Shown here piece after piece: positions 53,736 to 64,000 of a stretch of DNA of 64,000 nt (position 1 is the first letter of the stretch; each line of letters starts with the position of its first letter). The stretch is from Rhyacophila brunnea (Eukaryota > Arthropoda > Insecta > Trichoptera > Rhyacophilidae). The stretch lies in the NCBI GenBank assembly GCA_022495005.1, contig JAGYXB010001959.1, forward strand, positions 248,001 through 312,000, written 5' to 3'. Made by a program: the position numbers and the translations under genes. The notes beneath the pieces were generated by a model. It ran no database searches and had not been told where the DNA came from. It saw only the letters and a program-made list of their open reading frames with translations.

Positions 53736-54439
53736 ATAAAGTACTGTGGTCGATACATATTATTATTATATTGGTTATGTGATAACCAATGAAAATTTTA
53801 TTTTAAATATTTAAATTTCCATGTGTGTCGTACTTTTACAGATTAAATTTATGATTCCAATTTTCAAAACTATTAAAAATTAAAAGTTTTACTTTTACGA
53901 GTATGTTGTTATTTTTTTATAAATTTTGTTATTCTGTGTAGGCTTATATGAGCTAAAATGGAAATCTACCTTTTATTTACCCTTTACATTTGTAATTTTA
54001 AGGAACATATGAAATGAAAGATTCAAATACGAACAGTGTAATGTCCAGAAAAAGGAAGAAGTACCCTTCAGAAGCGAAGAATTATTAAAGCTCTCAGGGG
54101 ATTAATAGAATTGAAGAAAAATGACACACAACCTTTATACATTGTACTGGAAATAATATGCAAAAGAGGAAAAAATATTAATGTGAATGTCGGATAACCC
54201 TATAGCACTGTGGCTAAGTGGTTACTGTGTCAAACTGACAATGCAAAGGGGATGCGTTAAAATCCTATCGATATCAGCTACTTATATCGCGTGCTGATTT
54301 TTTACTGGTCACTGGAATTACGAACTTGGCCTATTAGACTACGATATAATATTATGCTCATGTGTCGAATCATAGATCAACAGGCACACTTTTAAGGAAC
54401 GTCTTTAATATCAGTTGAAAAGGCAGAGTTACTCAAGTG
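53736..54439. other. Intergenic, nothing recognised
   Basis: AT-rich sequence. GTGGCTAAGTGGTTACTG near 54214 is a faint tRNA A-box-like piece of old SINE, but it lacks the rest. Confidence 0.35.
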
Positions 54440-54600
54440 TGACTAACCTTCATTTGGCTCGGTTCGAGAATCTCGAGAAAAGATTCTCGAGATCCGGGAT
54501 TTCCCGAAATGTGAAAAATTTCAATTCTCAAAATTCGGGATGGAAAATCTCGAAAAATTTCCGAGAATTCCCGCCGGGAAATTCCCGAAACGCAACTCTA
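54440..54600. mobile_element. Palindrome-dense element
   Basis: 160 bp built from TCTCGAGA, GGGATTTCCCG and AATTCCCGCCGGGAA palindromes, ending ATTCCCGAAACGCAACTCTA. This is the usual end of a class of invertebrate MITEs with GTTGCGTTTCGGGAA termini. Exact limits not seen. Confidence 0.5.
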
Positions 54601-55359
54601 GTAGTGAGCGATGAAATAAAAACATACTGTGATGTAAGAAAAGGGGGGTGTAAGGTGGGTAGGATTTATGATGGGTAGGATGGGAATTGGAGGGGAAATA
54701 TATAAGCAGGTGCGCCTGGGTACGGGGAGCGTGGATATGAGATAGGAATGGGACGGGAAAGGAGTGCGGCAGAGCAATGAGACCGGGGAAGCAGGGTCGT
54801 GGGTAGTTTGACATTACCTCTAAAACCTCAGTTACCTGTCAGCTGCTTTACTCATTCGGTTATTCCTGTAATATAAAATACATAGAAATGTAATGATGAA
54901 TATCTCGGTTTGAGCGCCACTCTATGAAATGCATAGAGACAATGATAAAGGTAATTTAAATAAAACGCGGGTAAATAATTTTAACAGAAGTATAATTAAT
55001 GTATAAAAATTACTAGCGGGCGAGTGTATAAAGGTGTAAAATAAGTTAATCAATTACGAGCCCCTATTTTAGTATAATTTAAACAATTTAGAACACAAAT
55101 GAAATGCTAATTCGGTGGACGGTAACGTAATGAAATTACAATAAATACCACAATACAAATATAAACTCAGCTCTCTTCGCCCTCGATTCCTTCCAGGGCG
55201 GAATCGAGGAGTGTGTCTTCAAATGTTTCGGGACCATGGGCTTCCTTCGATCTCCATGGCCTGAGAGGGACGTCCTTCGGTTGGCCATAATAGTCGTCTC
55301 GAAACGTCAGGAACTGAAAGCCATGTGCCCCGGTCCGAGGCTCCGAACTTAAGAGCGGT

Positions 55360-56400
55360 CTACGGAGGGAAATGGGACGATTTGGCACCGCGAACTGGCC
55401 TCCGGCGATTGGCTTCCGGTAATTGGCCGCCGGTACAATCGGACGCCGGCCCAATTGGACGCCGACCCAATTCGACGCCGACCCAATTGGCCTCCGGGAG
55501 GATTGTACACCGCACAGTTGAATTAAATGCGCGGAATAGACGTACGTTACGATTTGTTGGAGTAAATAAGCAAGTCAGTTTAATATGCTTCTATCTTCTC
55601 AGTAGTTGTACCTTATACATTTCGCGCTTGACACATTTTTAATATAGATTGAGAATAAATATTATGCCTTATGATGTTTATTAAAAGAAAATAATTCTTC
55701 CCTCGTTAAAACTTAAAGTTGTGCATAATCAATTAATTTATTGTCTATACATGGGTACTTATTTATATTTACAAAAAATATTAAAAATAATGTTAGATGT
55801 TAGAATGAAAATAACATTATATTTCAGCGTTTTATCGACTTAATATTATAATAAAGCTTAAACATGTATAAAATTATAAAGCTTAAATGCGTATTTTAAG
55901 ATAGTATGAAATTACAAACAAAATATTAAGTAAGTTATCTGTTAAGTATAAAAATGTTTCAGTAGTTTGATTGATAAACTACTTAGGTACTGGGTGCCGG
56001 ACGAAATCCCGAAAAATAAAAAAATACAAACATCAATAATTGCGCAATTTTTGCAAGAGAGACAAAAACCCATTTTTTGTGGAAATATAAAAAATTGTAA
56101 AATACAAACATCAATAATTGCAATTTTCGTAAGAGAGACAAATCCCATTTTTTGCGGAAAATGGGTTTTTCCGATTGCGCAATTTTTGTTCAGGAGAGAC
56201 CATTTTGTAGAACGAATGGATTTTGTATCTCTTGCAAAAATTGCGCAATTCTCGATTGCGCTATTATTGATGTTTGTATTTTTTTTATTTTGGGTCGGCG
56301 TCCAATTGGGCCGGCATCCGATTGTACTGGCGGCCAATTACCGGAGGCCAGTTCGCGGTGCCAAATCGTCCTAGACCCTCTACGGAGAGAGGTCTTCTTC
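55360..56400. mobile_element. Foldback-like element with modular GC-rich arms
   Basis: The left arm (55375-55469: GGGACGATTTGGCACCGCGA, AATTGGCCGCCGGTACAATC, AATTGGACGCCGACCCAA) is inverted at 56290-56371. The left arm carries an extra 14-bp unit CGATTGGCTTCCGG, and 55451-55498 is three tandem 16-bp units (CCAATTGGACGCCGAC and variants). Inside lies a second inverted pair (ACATCAATAATTGCGCAATT near 56029 versus AATTGCGCAA...TATTGATGT at 56237-56275). Nested arms plus tandem units fit a foldback element. No transposase seen. Confidence 0.7.
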
Positions 56401-56472
56401 GCACGAACGTTCAGAACTGAGAGCCCGAATCTCGCTTCGCCTTCAAGTTAAAAAGCCGCCTCGCTTTTTAGC

Positions 56473-56513
56473 GCCGGAAATAGTTTGAACGAACTGCGTT
56501 CAAACTATCCGGC
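56473..56513. other. Strong isolated hairpin
   Basis: GCCGGAAATAGTTTGAACG and CGTTCAAACTATCCGGC pair around the loop AACTG, with a 2-nt bulge. Role unknown; it lies in a locally GC-rich stretch beside the foldback element. Confidence 0.6.
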
Positions 56514-56739
56514 TTGCGCAGGCGCACTCCCGTAGCCTTCTCGCGTTGTGTTGCCATCATCACAAAAGTGTGGTCATGTAAATAACATGACGATACGTTT
56601 CATTATCATCGGTACAACAACCTAATGTTAGTCGCTGTCGCTTCGAAGGAACGTCTCCCTGTCTGCAATAAGCTCCTTCCACCACCTTAGGTACAGTGTC
56701 TTTTTCATGCATGTGTTAATTGATGATTGGTGTTAAGAG

Positions 56740-57650
56740 ATAATGATTTGAGTCAGACAGGGTTGTGTCCGTGCACCGTTTCTCTTCATCATTATCTTTG
56801 ACTTCATACTACGAAAGTCAATACCACCCGACCGAGGTATACCTGTTACCCCCACGGTGAAGCTATGCGACCTGGAATACGCCGATGACGCTGTCCTACT
56901 CGACAACTCAATCGAGGGCATTCAAGAGACAATCGACAGGTTGCATAACAACTCCTCTCGCGTTGGTTTGAAAGTCAACGCGAAGAAAACCAACGTCTTG
57001 TGTAATAGCACCTGTCCTGATGGAGATTTCCCTCTGATTAGCGACGGACAAAACATCGAGAGCGTCGACAGCTTCAAGTACCTGGGGGTACACATCACGG
57101 GAGATGGCATTTTGCAGAAAGAGCTCGCTATCCGAATGGGAATGGCTGGAGCAACATTCAACTCGATGCGGAATGTCTGGGACTCGCGACTATACTCGGT
57201 CAAAACCAAATGCCGCCTATTCAACGCTTGCATTCTGACGGTAGCGAATCATGGCACCTTACGAAGGCTCAGAGCAACCGTATACTGAACTTCGAAAACA
57301 GATGTTTGCGACGAATACTGGGTGTGCGGTGGTATGACTTTAGGAGCAACGAGAAGATAAGAGAACGCTGAAAGTGAAGAGGCGACGTTGGACCTGGCTC
57401 GGCCACGTGCTGCGGATGCCTGAAGAGAACTTCAACCTGGCTTGCCTGTTCTTCAAGCCGACCGGATTCCAGCGTCCTGGAAGGCCGCTAAATACAATCT
57501 AAAGAGTGTATACGGCGGAGCTACGAGATGCTGGTTTGACCTGGAACGAAGCAAGAAGACTGGCGAGCGACAGGGACTATTGGAGGCGCCGCGTGGTGTC
57601 CATATGCTCCTGTTAAGGGGCGGATATGGTAAAAGAAGATTTTAGGTGAT
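56740..57650 (+). mobile_element. LINE, 5'-truncated, second family
   Basis: It starts inside a reverse transcriptase at VRQGCVRAPFLFIIIFDFIL and continues to the tail motif RRRWTWLGHVLRMPEENFNL, GRPLNTI, a TWNEARRLASDRDYWRRRVV segment and GGATATGGTAAAAGAAG. 'WLGHV.RMP....GRP...W' is the C-terminal tail of RTE/CR1-type LINEs. A frameshift separates the polymerase part from the tail. A sister copy is at 40520-41080. Confidence 0.85.
56857..57288 (+). pseudogene. LINE reverse transcriptase palm/thumb fragment
   Basis: Open frame reading LCDLEYADDAVLLDNSIEGI, then GLKVNAKKTNVLCNSTCPDG, VDSFKYLGVHITGDGILQKE and FNSMRNVWDSRLYSVKTKCR. YADDAVLL is the palm motif; K..KT and FKYLG are the usual downstream motifs. 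The frame ends shortly after, with the tail domain shifted. Confidence 0.85.
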
Positions 57651-58104
57651 TCATTGTAAAAGAGTGTCGAATATAATGGCGATAAGTAATAAGTAACTAA
57701 ATAGTTATTATGTTCAAACGTAACTATGAATTCATTATTTCATTATTTTCTAAAAAATACATATATTATGCCATCATTATTCACGAATTCCATGTCTTTT
57801 GTAATTTTTCAATTATTCCTCTCTTATAAAAATGTACTGAATGTGTTTTCAATTATATAATATGTTTAATTACGAATGTTGCATTGTTAAATCTTGTGTA
57901 TATAATAATTCATTGAGTAAAACGTTTAATTTGGATGTAATTTAATGATTCTTAAAAAATATTTATTACTTCAGTAAATGATTCTATTAAATATTATTGG
58001 TTAATTTAATAACACGCAATTTTTTAGTACGTATTCCACTTTTATTATTTAATAATGAATTGACAGTTAACACAATAAAAGAAACTTCTATTAAGGACAA
58101 AAAA
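57651..58104. other. Intergenic, nothing recognised
   Basis: AT-rich sequence. 57860-57930 is a diverged arm of the palindromic MITE family (46680-46858). Confidence 0.4.
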
Positions 58105-58398
58105 AATGAGTGGATAAGGAAACGGGTTTGCGATGTAATAGAGTACGCTAAAAACCTCAAATGAAAGTGGGCTGGACACATAGCCCAAAGAAAGGACAAT
58201 CGTTGGACAAATCTAGTCATCTAGTGGTACCCAATAGGTACACAATGTCCGCAAGGTAGACCTAGAGGCCGCTGAATCGATGCAATGATAAAGTTCTGCG
58301 GAAGTACGTGGCAACGCAATGCACAGGACCGAGAAAAGTGGAATCAGCTTGGAGAGGCCTTCATCCAGCAGTGGATAGATTCAGGCTGATGATGATCA
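58105..58398 (+). mobile_element. RTE-like LINE 3' end
   Basis: Degenerate plus-strand sequence with NEWIRKR, KWAGHIAQRKDNRWTN (one stop just before), FCGSTWQRNAQDREKWNQLG, EAFIQQWIDSG and the GGCTGATGATGAT end. Same family as 25440-27035, which it resembles closely in this part. Confidence 0.8.
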
Positions 58399-58409
58399 CT
58401 TATATTGTT

Positions 58410-58880
58410 TTTGTTATGTTTTATTACATGTTTTTATTAGGTTGTATTCTTGTTTGTCCCGTACAGATTTTTTCTTGTTTGTCCAAGATTTGTAACTAAC
58501 TTCCCGACTAGCTAGACATTAAAAACTATTAAAATACATATTAGAACACGACGGCAATGCATTATTTTAATACTTTTGGCCATTTTTAAGCAGAATTGAA
58601 TTCATTTTCAGTTAGTTCTGTTTTGTATGTTTCGGAAAAAAAATCGTTAAAAGTTATATTTACTACTGACTATTATTGGTTGCTAAGTGGTTCCTAGCAA
58701 CTAAATTATTATTACTACAGTACTTATTATCACAGAAATGTCAAAATGACATTTCTGTATTCTATATTTATTAATACATAGAATTGTCAAGTTTATATGA
58801 TTCAACAGAAAATTTAAAAACGTGGTATATAAAAAGTTATTTTTATCTTGTAATTATTTTTATAATGTGTAGCTGCTGGA
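58410..58880 (+). repeat. Family X repeat, copy 3
   Basis: Contains the family blocks from TTTTTATTAGGTTGTATTCT to AAAACGTGGTATATAAAAAG and TTTTTATCTTGTAATTA. Uninterrupted. It begins a few bases after the TGATGATGAT tail of the RTE fragment. Confidence 0.8.
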
Positions 58881-59499
58881 AAGTGTAAAAAATAATGAAT
58901 TAATTAAATTTCAAGTGTGCAGATAATTTTGTTATTCGTTATAGGCATTAAAAGCATTTAAAAAGTATAATGAACTGTTATAGGGTCATGTTTAATTAAA
59001 CGCAATCGTATTGCTACGTTTCCATGCGAAACATCGTAGCTTTTTACAGCAATGCGGAGAGAAAAAGAAACTAATTAGTGTTTGGTCTGTAATAAAAGTG
59101 AGCCGTATCGGAAGTAATTTGCATTTGCTCTGCGAAAACGCATGTAAATAAAATTTATCTCATTCATTGTATAATGCAGATATTTCCAATTGGTATTTGA
59201 TCAGAACAATGTTTGAATTAGTAAATTATTTAATATACAATAATACAATCAATGTATTACGCAGTAGTTATGTTGTATAATATTCATCGTCCAGTTGACT
59301 TAGTCCTTGTACTTAGCACTCGAAATGGACAGGAATGCACGAGCGCAGCTCGGCTTGTAAAATCTTTGAGGCTACTGCTCCGTCTCGTGGAACAATGAAA
59401 ATGGCGTTCTGGGTCGGATATCATGAATATCATTACATTAATTAGCATTTTATAATATAAATAAAGTTTATTAAGAAACTTTACTTGTAGTACACACTT
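58881..59499. other. Intergenic, nothing recognised
   Basis: AT-rich sequence. No gene or element boundary seen. Confidence 0.4.
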
Positions 59500-59790
59500 A
59501 TTTTACAACATTTTTATTAGCTCGTATTCTTGTTTGTCCGGTGGTTTTGTGTCCAGTACAGATCTTGCAATCGATTTTTAACTAACTTCCGGACTAGCTA
59601 GACATTTGAAACTTTTAGAATATATCAGAACATGATGCCAATGCATTCTTTTAATACTTGTAGCCACCTTTAAGTAGAATTAAATTCATTTTCAGTTAAT
59701 TCTGTTTTGTATGAAAAGCTATTTCGGATCCATCTCCAATATATACAATTTCGGATCCATCTCCATATCCAATCCATTATTATTGGTTGC
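59500..59790 (+). repeat. Family X repeat, copy 4 (truncated)
   Basis: Carries the 5' half of family X (ACATTTTTATTAGCTCGTAT, CTTCCGGACTAGCTAGACAT, CAGTTAATTCTGTTTTG) and stops after TTGGTTGCTAGG. It includes a local duplication of TTTCGGATCCATCTCCA at about 59726-59770. Confidence 0.75.
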
Positions 59791-60107
59791 TAGGAAATTA
59801 TTATTATATAATAGGATTTTATGTATTTTTCTCACAAAGTTTTCAGGTGATCCTAATATAATAACATAAATTCTGGATAATGTGTTGTATCATTTCATAG
59901 AATTTAGGTTTAGTTTTTCAGGATTCGTCTTCCGACAATGTCTATGGATATTGTATGATATTACCAATTGGTATAATTAATAAATAAAAAATAAATATAA
60001 AATAAAAATACTTAAAATAACTTAAATACTACCTTCTTACAAACAAAAAAGTAAATAACAGTGAATTGACTAAATCTAATGTATATATTATAACCTATGA
60101 TTATATC

Positions 60108-60134
60108 TATTATTTATATATATATATATATATC
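60108..60134. repeat. (TA)n microsatellite
   Basis: About 12 TA units in an extremely AT-rich stretch (59980-60330) without genes. Confidence 0.8.
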
Positions 60135-60341
60135 TAACTATGATTGTATTTTCTTCCTTTTCTTTCTTTTTTTATCTAGTTTATATAATAATAATTGTTA
60201 TTATTTTTTATATTTTTGTATAATACATAATATATATATTAAGATTTTTATTTTGTTTATAATATTAGTAAATAATTTTTATATATTAAACAGCGTTTAT
60301 TTTAGCATATATTATGTATTTGTAACTTAAATAATATTTTT

Positions 60342-60590
60342 AATGCTAAGATACAAGTTAGTTTGGTTTTCAAGAACCCCTGCTCGGGTGAAGGCCTACT
60401 CCAAAGAGTCCCACTGGGCTCTGTTTTTGGCAATTTGTAGCCAATTTGGGCCCGCTGTCTTTGTGATGTCGTCTTGCCATCTCGCATGGGGTCTTCCTCT
60501 GTAGCATTTCCCTTCTGGGCCGTTCCATGAAGTATTTTTTTTAGTCCATCTCTCATCTTGTACTCGCGCTACATGACCCGCCAACTTCCA
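60342..60590 (-). mobile_element. LINE C-terminal tail fragment
   Basis: Minus-strand frame MAGHVARVQDERWTKKNTSW, then CYRGRPHARWQDDITKTAGP, NWLQIAKNRAQWDSLEEAFT. 'AGHVAR..D.RW......GRP..RW.D.I.K.AG..W...A..R..W..LEEAF' is the tail domain of RTE-like LINEs, here of a lineage different from 58105. Confidence 0.82.
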
Positions 60591-60664
60591 TTAATTAAGA
60601 ATTGATATAATTAAACGATAGTAAATAATATATAACGCTAACATAAAACAAAAATATGTTCAAA

Positions 60665-60735
60665 AACAAAACCTCCACTTTGTGCAGACCCATACGATCT
60701 TATTTGGATCAAAAAATATGGTCTAGTAATAAAAA
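60665..60735 (+). repeat. SINE 3' fragment
   Basis: ACCTCCACTTTGTGCAGACC and CGATCTTATTTGGATC are the two SINE hairpins in degraded form, followed by ATGGTCTAGTAATAAAAATA. Only the 3' end is present. Confidence 0.6.
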
Positions 60736-62640
60736 TAATAATAATGAAATAATACATTTTGTATAATTAGAAAACCGTGCACTGCTTATATGCGGTAGGA
60801 AGGAAAAATAATAATACCATTTTTGACAGCATATTTCGTATAAATTAGTTTTTTTCGCCTGCGGCACTAAAAACGTTCCTTACCCAAATCTTTAGTAGTA
60901 GTGCCTATCAGGTGTCTAAATACTATTATTGTATTTGTCCGTCTGTGATAAGTAGGTACGTTGGTATATAAGGTATATTATTTTTTTAATTACTTTAATG
61001 TATTAACCCGGGCTGGGGGGAGTCTAATAAAGAATAACCTGATGGAGATAAATCTATATTATATATCGACTACCTCATGGAATAACACACTAACTCTAAA
61101 TTATCAACTTTTCAGGAGAGCAAAAAAACCATTCAAAAAAATCTGTAGCAAAAGCCGTTTATTGTGTGCAAATATTATTTAAATTATAATTTATATCTTT
61201 AAATAGCGAATCATTTAAGCAGACAATCAACTTTCGCACGACATAAATTTAGGAAATAACACCCTCAATGTGTTTTTCCACGTTAAGTTTGACAACTTAA
61301 ATATTACATCTAGATGTGGTGTGATTTTTTTCCGTTTATATTTTTAGAGGGTGTAGGATATCTATACTTGGTATGTTTTTCCACGTAATTATTTTTTTTC
61401 ATAAAAAAGTACCACGTAACATGAGATGGTGTTTTTTTCCATGCTAATTCTGAACGATAATCTTAAATATCTCGACTTAGAGAGATTTTTGTTTTGAATT
61501 TTACGAGCAATGACATACTATGTGCTCTTAGTATTGTTTTTCTCGATGATATTTGATTAAACCAAAAATATTTTTAGATATTTTGATGGAATATGATTAG
61601 GTTTTTTAATTAAACAATATTTTATCGCAATAAACTGTATTTAAACCATTAAGTCAGTTTCAGGTTATTGTTTTACAGAACATAATAATATGATATTAAG
61701 ATAATTGCAAAAGGTACTTAATGAATATTTCACTCAACATAATAATGATTGATAGTACAGGTTAAAAAAAATTATAGGATAGATAGTTACCTATATATTT
61801 TACGTAAATTACGTTTGCCTTGCAGCGTTGTCAAGTAAATAGGTACCTAGATGGATAATAATTATAAACGTTATGTAAATAAATCTTCTTTTATAATATT
61901 AAGTGTGGGAAAACTATCAACTAACAAACAACTGAATTCATAAATTTAGATTTAAAATTCGTAAAAATATTACTTATTAGACTTATACTTCTTATACAGC
62001 CACTTATTTCTATCGCACCTTGCTTAGCTGTTTGTAGATGCCAAAGATAACAATAGCCATCCTTGCTAACAATATCATAAACAGTGAGATTGTAGATGGC
62101 ATATTTTCTTTTATAATGAAAGACTCATACTTGTGACACAGTTAAAACTTTTTGTAAATCAAAGCATGCTATAACAGTTGTAATGCGATTTTCTTTTGCA
62201 CGATTTATATCACCCTGTTTCATCTCTCTCGAACGTTCTGTAAATAATAAATGTTGCTGATAATCACTTTCCAGTTATTGTTTCCGTTCCTAGTCAGACG
62301 AATTGTAAATAAAACACTTTTCACACAGGCCCTTTTTAGGGCGAAAAAAGGATAGGTTGAAATACGTGAAAAATATGCCGTTATATTGGGGTTCAGTAGC
62401 AATTGGAAACTGATAATTTTTTATTCCAAACCATATGCTATATTGGCGAAACATTTTCACCATATTCAAATTCTCGTCTAAATATTCTTTTTGACTATTT
62501 TTTCTAATATAATGGGATTATTTTTTAGGAAAGATATTATTATATTCAATTACACTATTTTTTGTTGCTTAATTGAGTGCATGAGGACGGTTTTTGTGCC
62601 TGCCTCGACTATCTAATAGCAATTCTGACTTAATTTTTTT
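60736..62640. other. Intergenic, nothing recognised
   Basis: Very AT-rich sequence with short open frames lacking any family pattern. Three similar TTTTTCCACGT / TTTTTTCCATG phrases between 61270 and 61450 hint at an old short repeat. Confidence 0.4.
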
Positions 62641-62649
62641 TAAAAGCAC

Positions 62650-63410
62650 TAACCACCCCACGTATTTGAAATTGAAAGCGTTTGTAAAAACATAGTTTTA
62701 CACACTTTTATTATTTCGTTATTGCATGGCAAATTAGAAATAAGTGTTTTTGAACGTCTTGAAGAAACTGGTAGTTTTTGGGTTATATTTTGCACTGACT
62801 TGACATATCGTAAGATATAATCCCATTGTCTCATGATTGCCAATCATCCAAAATGAATCAAAACTAACTTGACGTTTGGATTTACTCATTTTTGGGGCAC
62901 ATTTGAATCGGCAAGAATTTTTACACGATGCTTCCATGGTATTCAAATATTCATTCAAATATTCTTCACCCGAATTGAATAATTTTTTGGCTTTCTTCCT
63001 TTTCCACAAGCTTAAAATTACAGCTCTCTTCTTTTTTCGATTCAGGTGTGTCAATGGTGGAAATACTCTGTACAGATGCACTAGGTAAGGACAATGACGT
63101 GTCTGGTGATGTGATGTCTATAAGTGCATTTGTGTTGTCTAAAGGTGGCAAAGTACTCAGACAGAAGTATAATATTATAATGCTCTGAAGTATAGCCATA
63201 TATTTCATTCTGTGTAAGATCTGATGGAGATTTCGTAATTTCTTCGGTCAAATCATCAATCATTCCCAAATCTTCTCCAAATATTTGTGTCATTTCTGGT
63301 ACACTGGAAGAACAGCTAAAACCCGATAATCCAGGATCACTAGAAGTATTATTCGAATTTGATATGTATTTGGAGTCTTCAGATGGGGTAAAATCAATCT
63401 AGTTATCATC
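62650..63410 (-). pseudogene. Fragment of a multi-copy insect transposon-like protein
   Basis: Minus strand, at least two frames. An N-terminal acidic/Ser-rich part (SSDPGLSGFSCSSSVPE, FGEDLGMIDDLTEE) leads to KKAKKLFNSGEEYLNEYL, ASCKNSCRFKCAPKMSKSKR, FDSFWMIGNHETMGLYLTIC, and after a frameshift SSRRSKTLISNLPCNNEIIK, VCKTMFLQTLSI. The pattern 'R..G..Y......C...C..KC...........F..FW..G....Q...L', followed by 'CK.FF..TL', recurs in many multi-copy, transposase-associated insect proteins as I remember them. I cannot name the superfamily. The DDE part is absent. Confidence 0.55.
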
Positions 63411-63914
63411 GTGGACTATGCAATTTTCATCCAGACATGCAATGATTCTTTTCGTCTTTTTTGACTACCGTATTTATGATAAAAGTATAGTAAAAAGTAT
63501 TGTCAATACATATTATGCAAAAATAGGCGAGTATTACCTTACCTACTTAACACAAGTCGTCATACAATCGATACAAGAAGAATAATTAATGTAGATTGTA
63601 AATTATAAACTAATTATGCAAATGTACATTTATACGATGCTTACTAATGATAGGAAGACGTTATAGTTTATATTACGAGATACAGAATATTATAAACATT
63701 GTAAATCCTGTAGGAGCCAATAGTACCGACAGAATATTTACGGTTGAATCATTTATAATTATAACCTATAAATGTATTGTCTGAAGTAGGAGATTATTAA
63801 AGCTACATATTATTTACCTTTATTGTTTCCATCCTTTATTTTATTACGAGTAGTCTCTTGAGCTAATTATAATATTCGCCGAGATCTAGTTAGAGACATA
63901 TTAACTAAATGGAA
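63411..63914. other. Intergenic, nothing recognised
   Basis: AT-rich sequence without a recognised gene. Confidence 0.4.
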
Positions 63915-64000
63915 TAGTACATAACTTAAATCCATTAGAATTTAAATTCAAATTCCATCAAGTACCTACCATCGGTCGATAGTATTAATATTAAAATTAG
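63915..64000 (-). repeat. Inverted copy of 37668-37750, cut by window end
   Basis: CATTAGAATTTAAATTCAAA, CATCAAGTACCTACCATCGG and CGATAGTATTAATATTAA are the reverse of 37668-37750. The element continues outside the window. Confidence 0.7.

Noticed and set aside
54521..54814. Pro/His/Ser-rich minus-strand ORF
   Set aside because: Antisense of a G-rich low-complexity stretch and of the palindromic element.
55167..55454. Minus-strand ORF of 95 codons
   Set aside because: Its first third is the GC-rich foldback arm, and the remainder shows no family pattern.

Overview
The window is AT-rich animal DNA with spliced genes, dense nested transposons and long intergenic gaps. Host protein similarity (an insect-like E(z) C-terminus), the LINE lineages present and the repeated TAGGTACCT / ATAATATTAT base pattern point to an insect. 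A hemipteran, possibly an aphid, is my best guess from base pattern alone, and I cannot confirm it.

Only two host genes are well supported, and they converge. The 3' end of Enhancer of zeste (E(z), the Polycomb H3K27 methyltransferase) runs on the plus strand as three coding exons at 1595-1785, 2653-2818 and 7902-7962, with its 5' part outside the window. Alr (augmenter of liver regeneration, GFER/Erv1 family FAD-linked sulfhydryl oxidase) is complete on the minus strand in three exons (17028-16870, 15938-15751, 14736-14574), with all splice phases consistent. Their introns are full of mobile elements. In Alr intron 1 a 128-bp near-perfect hairpin element ends where the branch point of exon 2 should lie. 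Two weaker candidates are a three-exon model at 43522-44509, whose first exon lies in a hAT element, and a single unidentified exon-like ORF at 22733-22987.

The remaining sequence is mostly transposon. hAT elements, several with readable 8-bp target duplications, lie at 3064-5302, 6028-6810, 16248-16656, 43184-43788 and 48177-48834. Pogo/Tigger-like elements lie at 10526-11555 and 12977-14445. There are many short inverted-repeat elements (MITEs). A tRNA-derived SINE family has at least seven pieces. Several LINE lineages occur: jockey-like (640-1558, 21499-22368), RTE-like with TGATGATGAT tails (15078, 25440, 52518, 58105 and others), an ORF1-only jockey-type element (28322-30053), and an R1-like LINE at 49207-50992. 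A 550-bp noncoding repeat (family X) occurs four times and another repeat (family H) three times.

The best lead is the R1-like LINE. Two successive copies sit in tandem in one family H repeat, each bounded by the same 13-bp target TGTTCTATCAGTA. A stub of the same LINE end sits at the homologous position in a second H copy, and a third H copy is empty there. This suggests a target-selective LINE that uses a dispersed repeat as its landing site. I found no CRISPR, phage or operon-like system and no convincing intact tRNA or rRNA gene.
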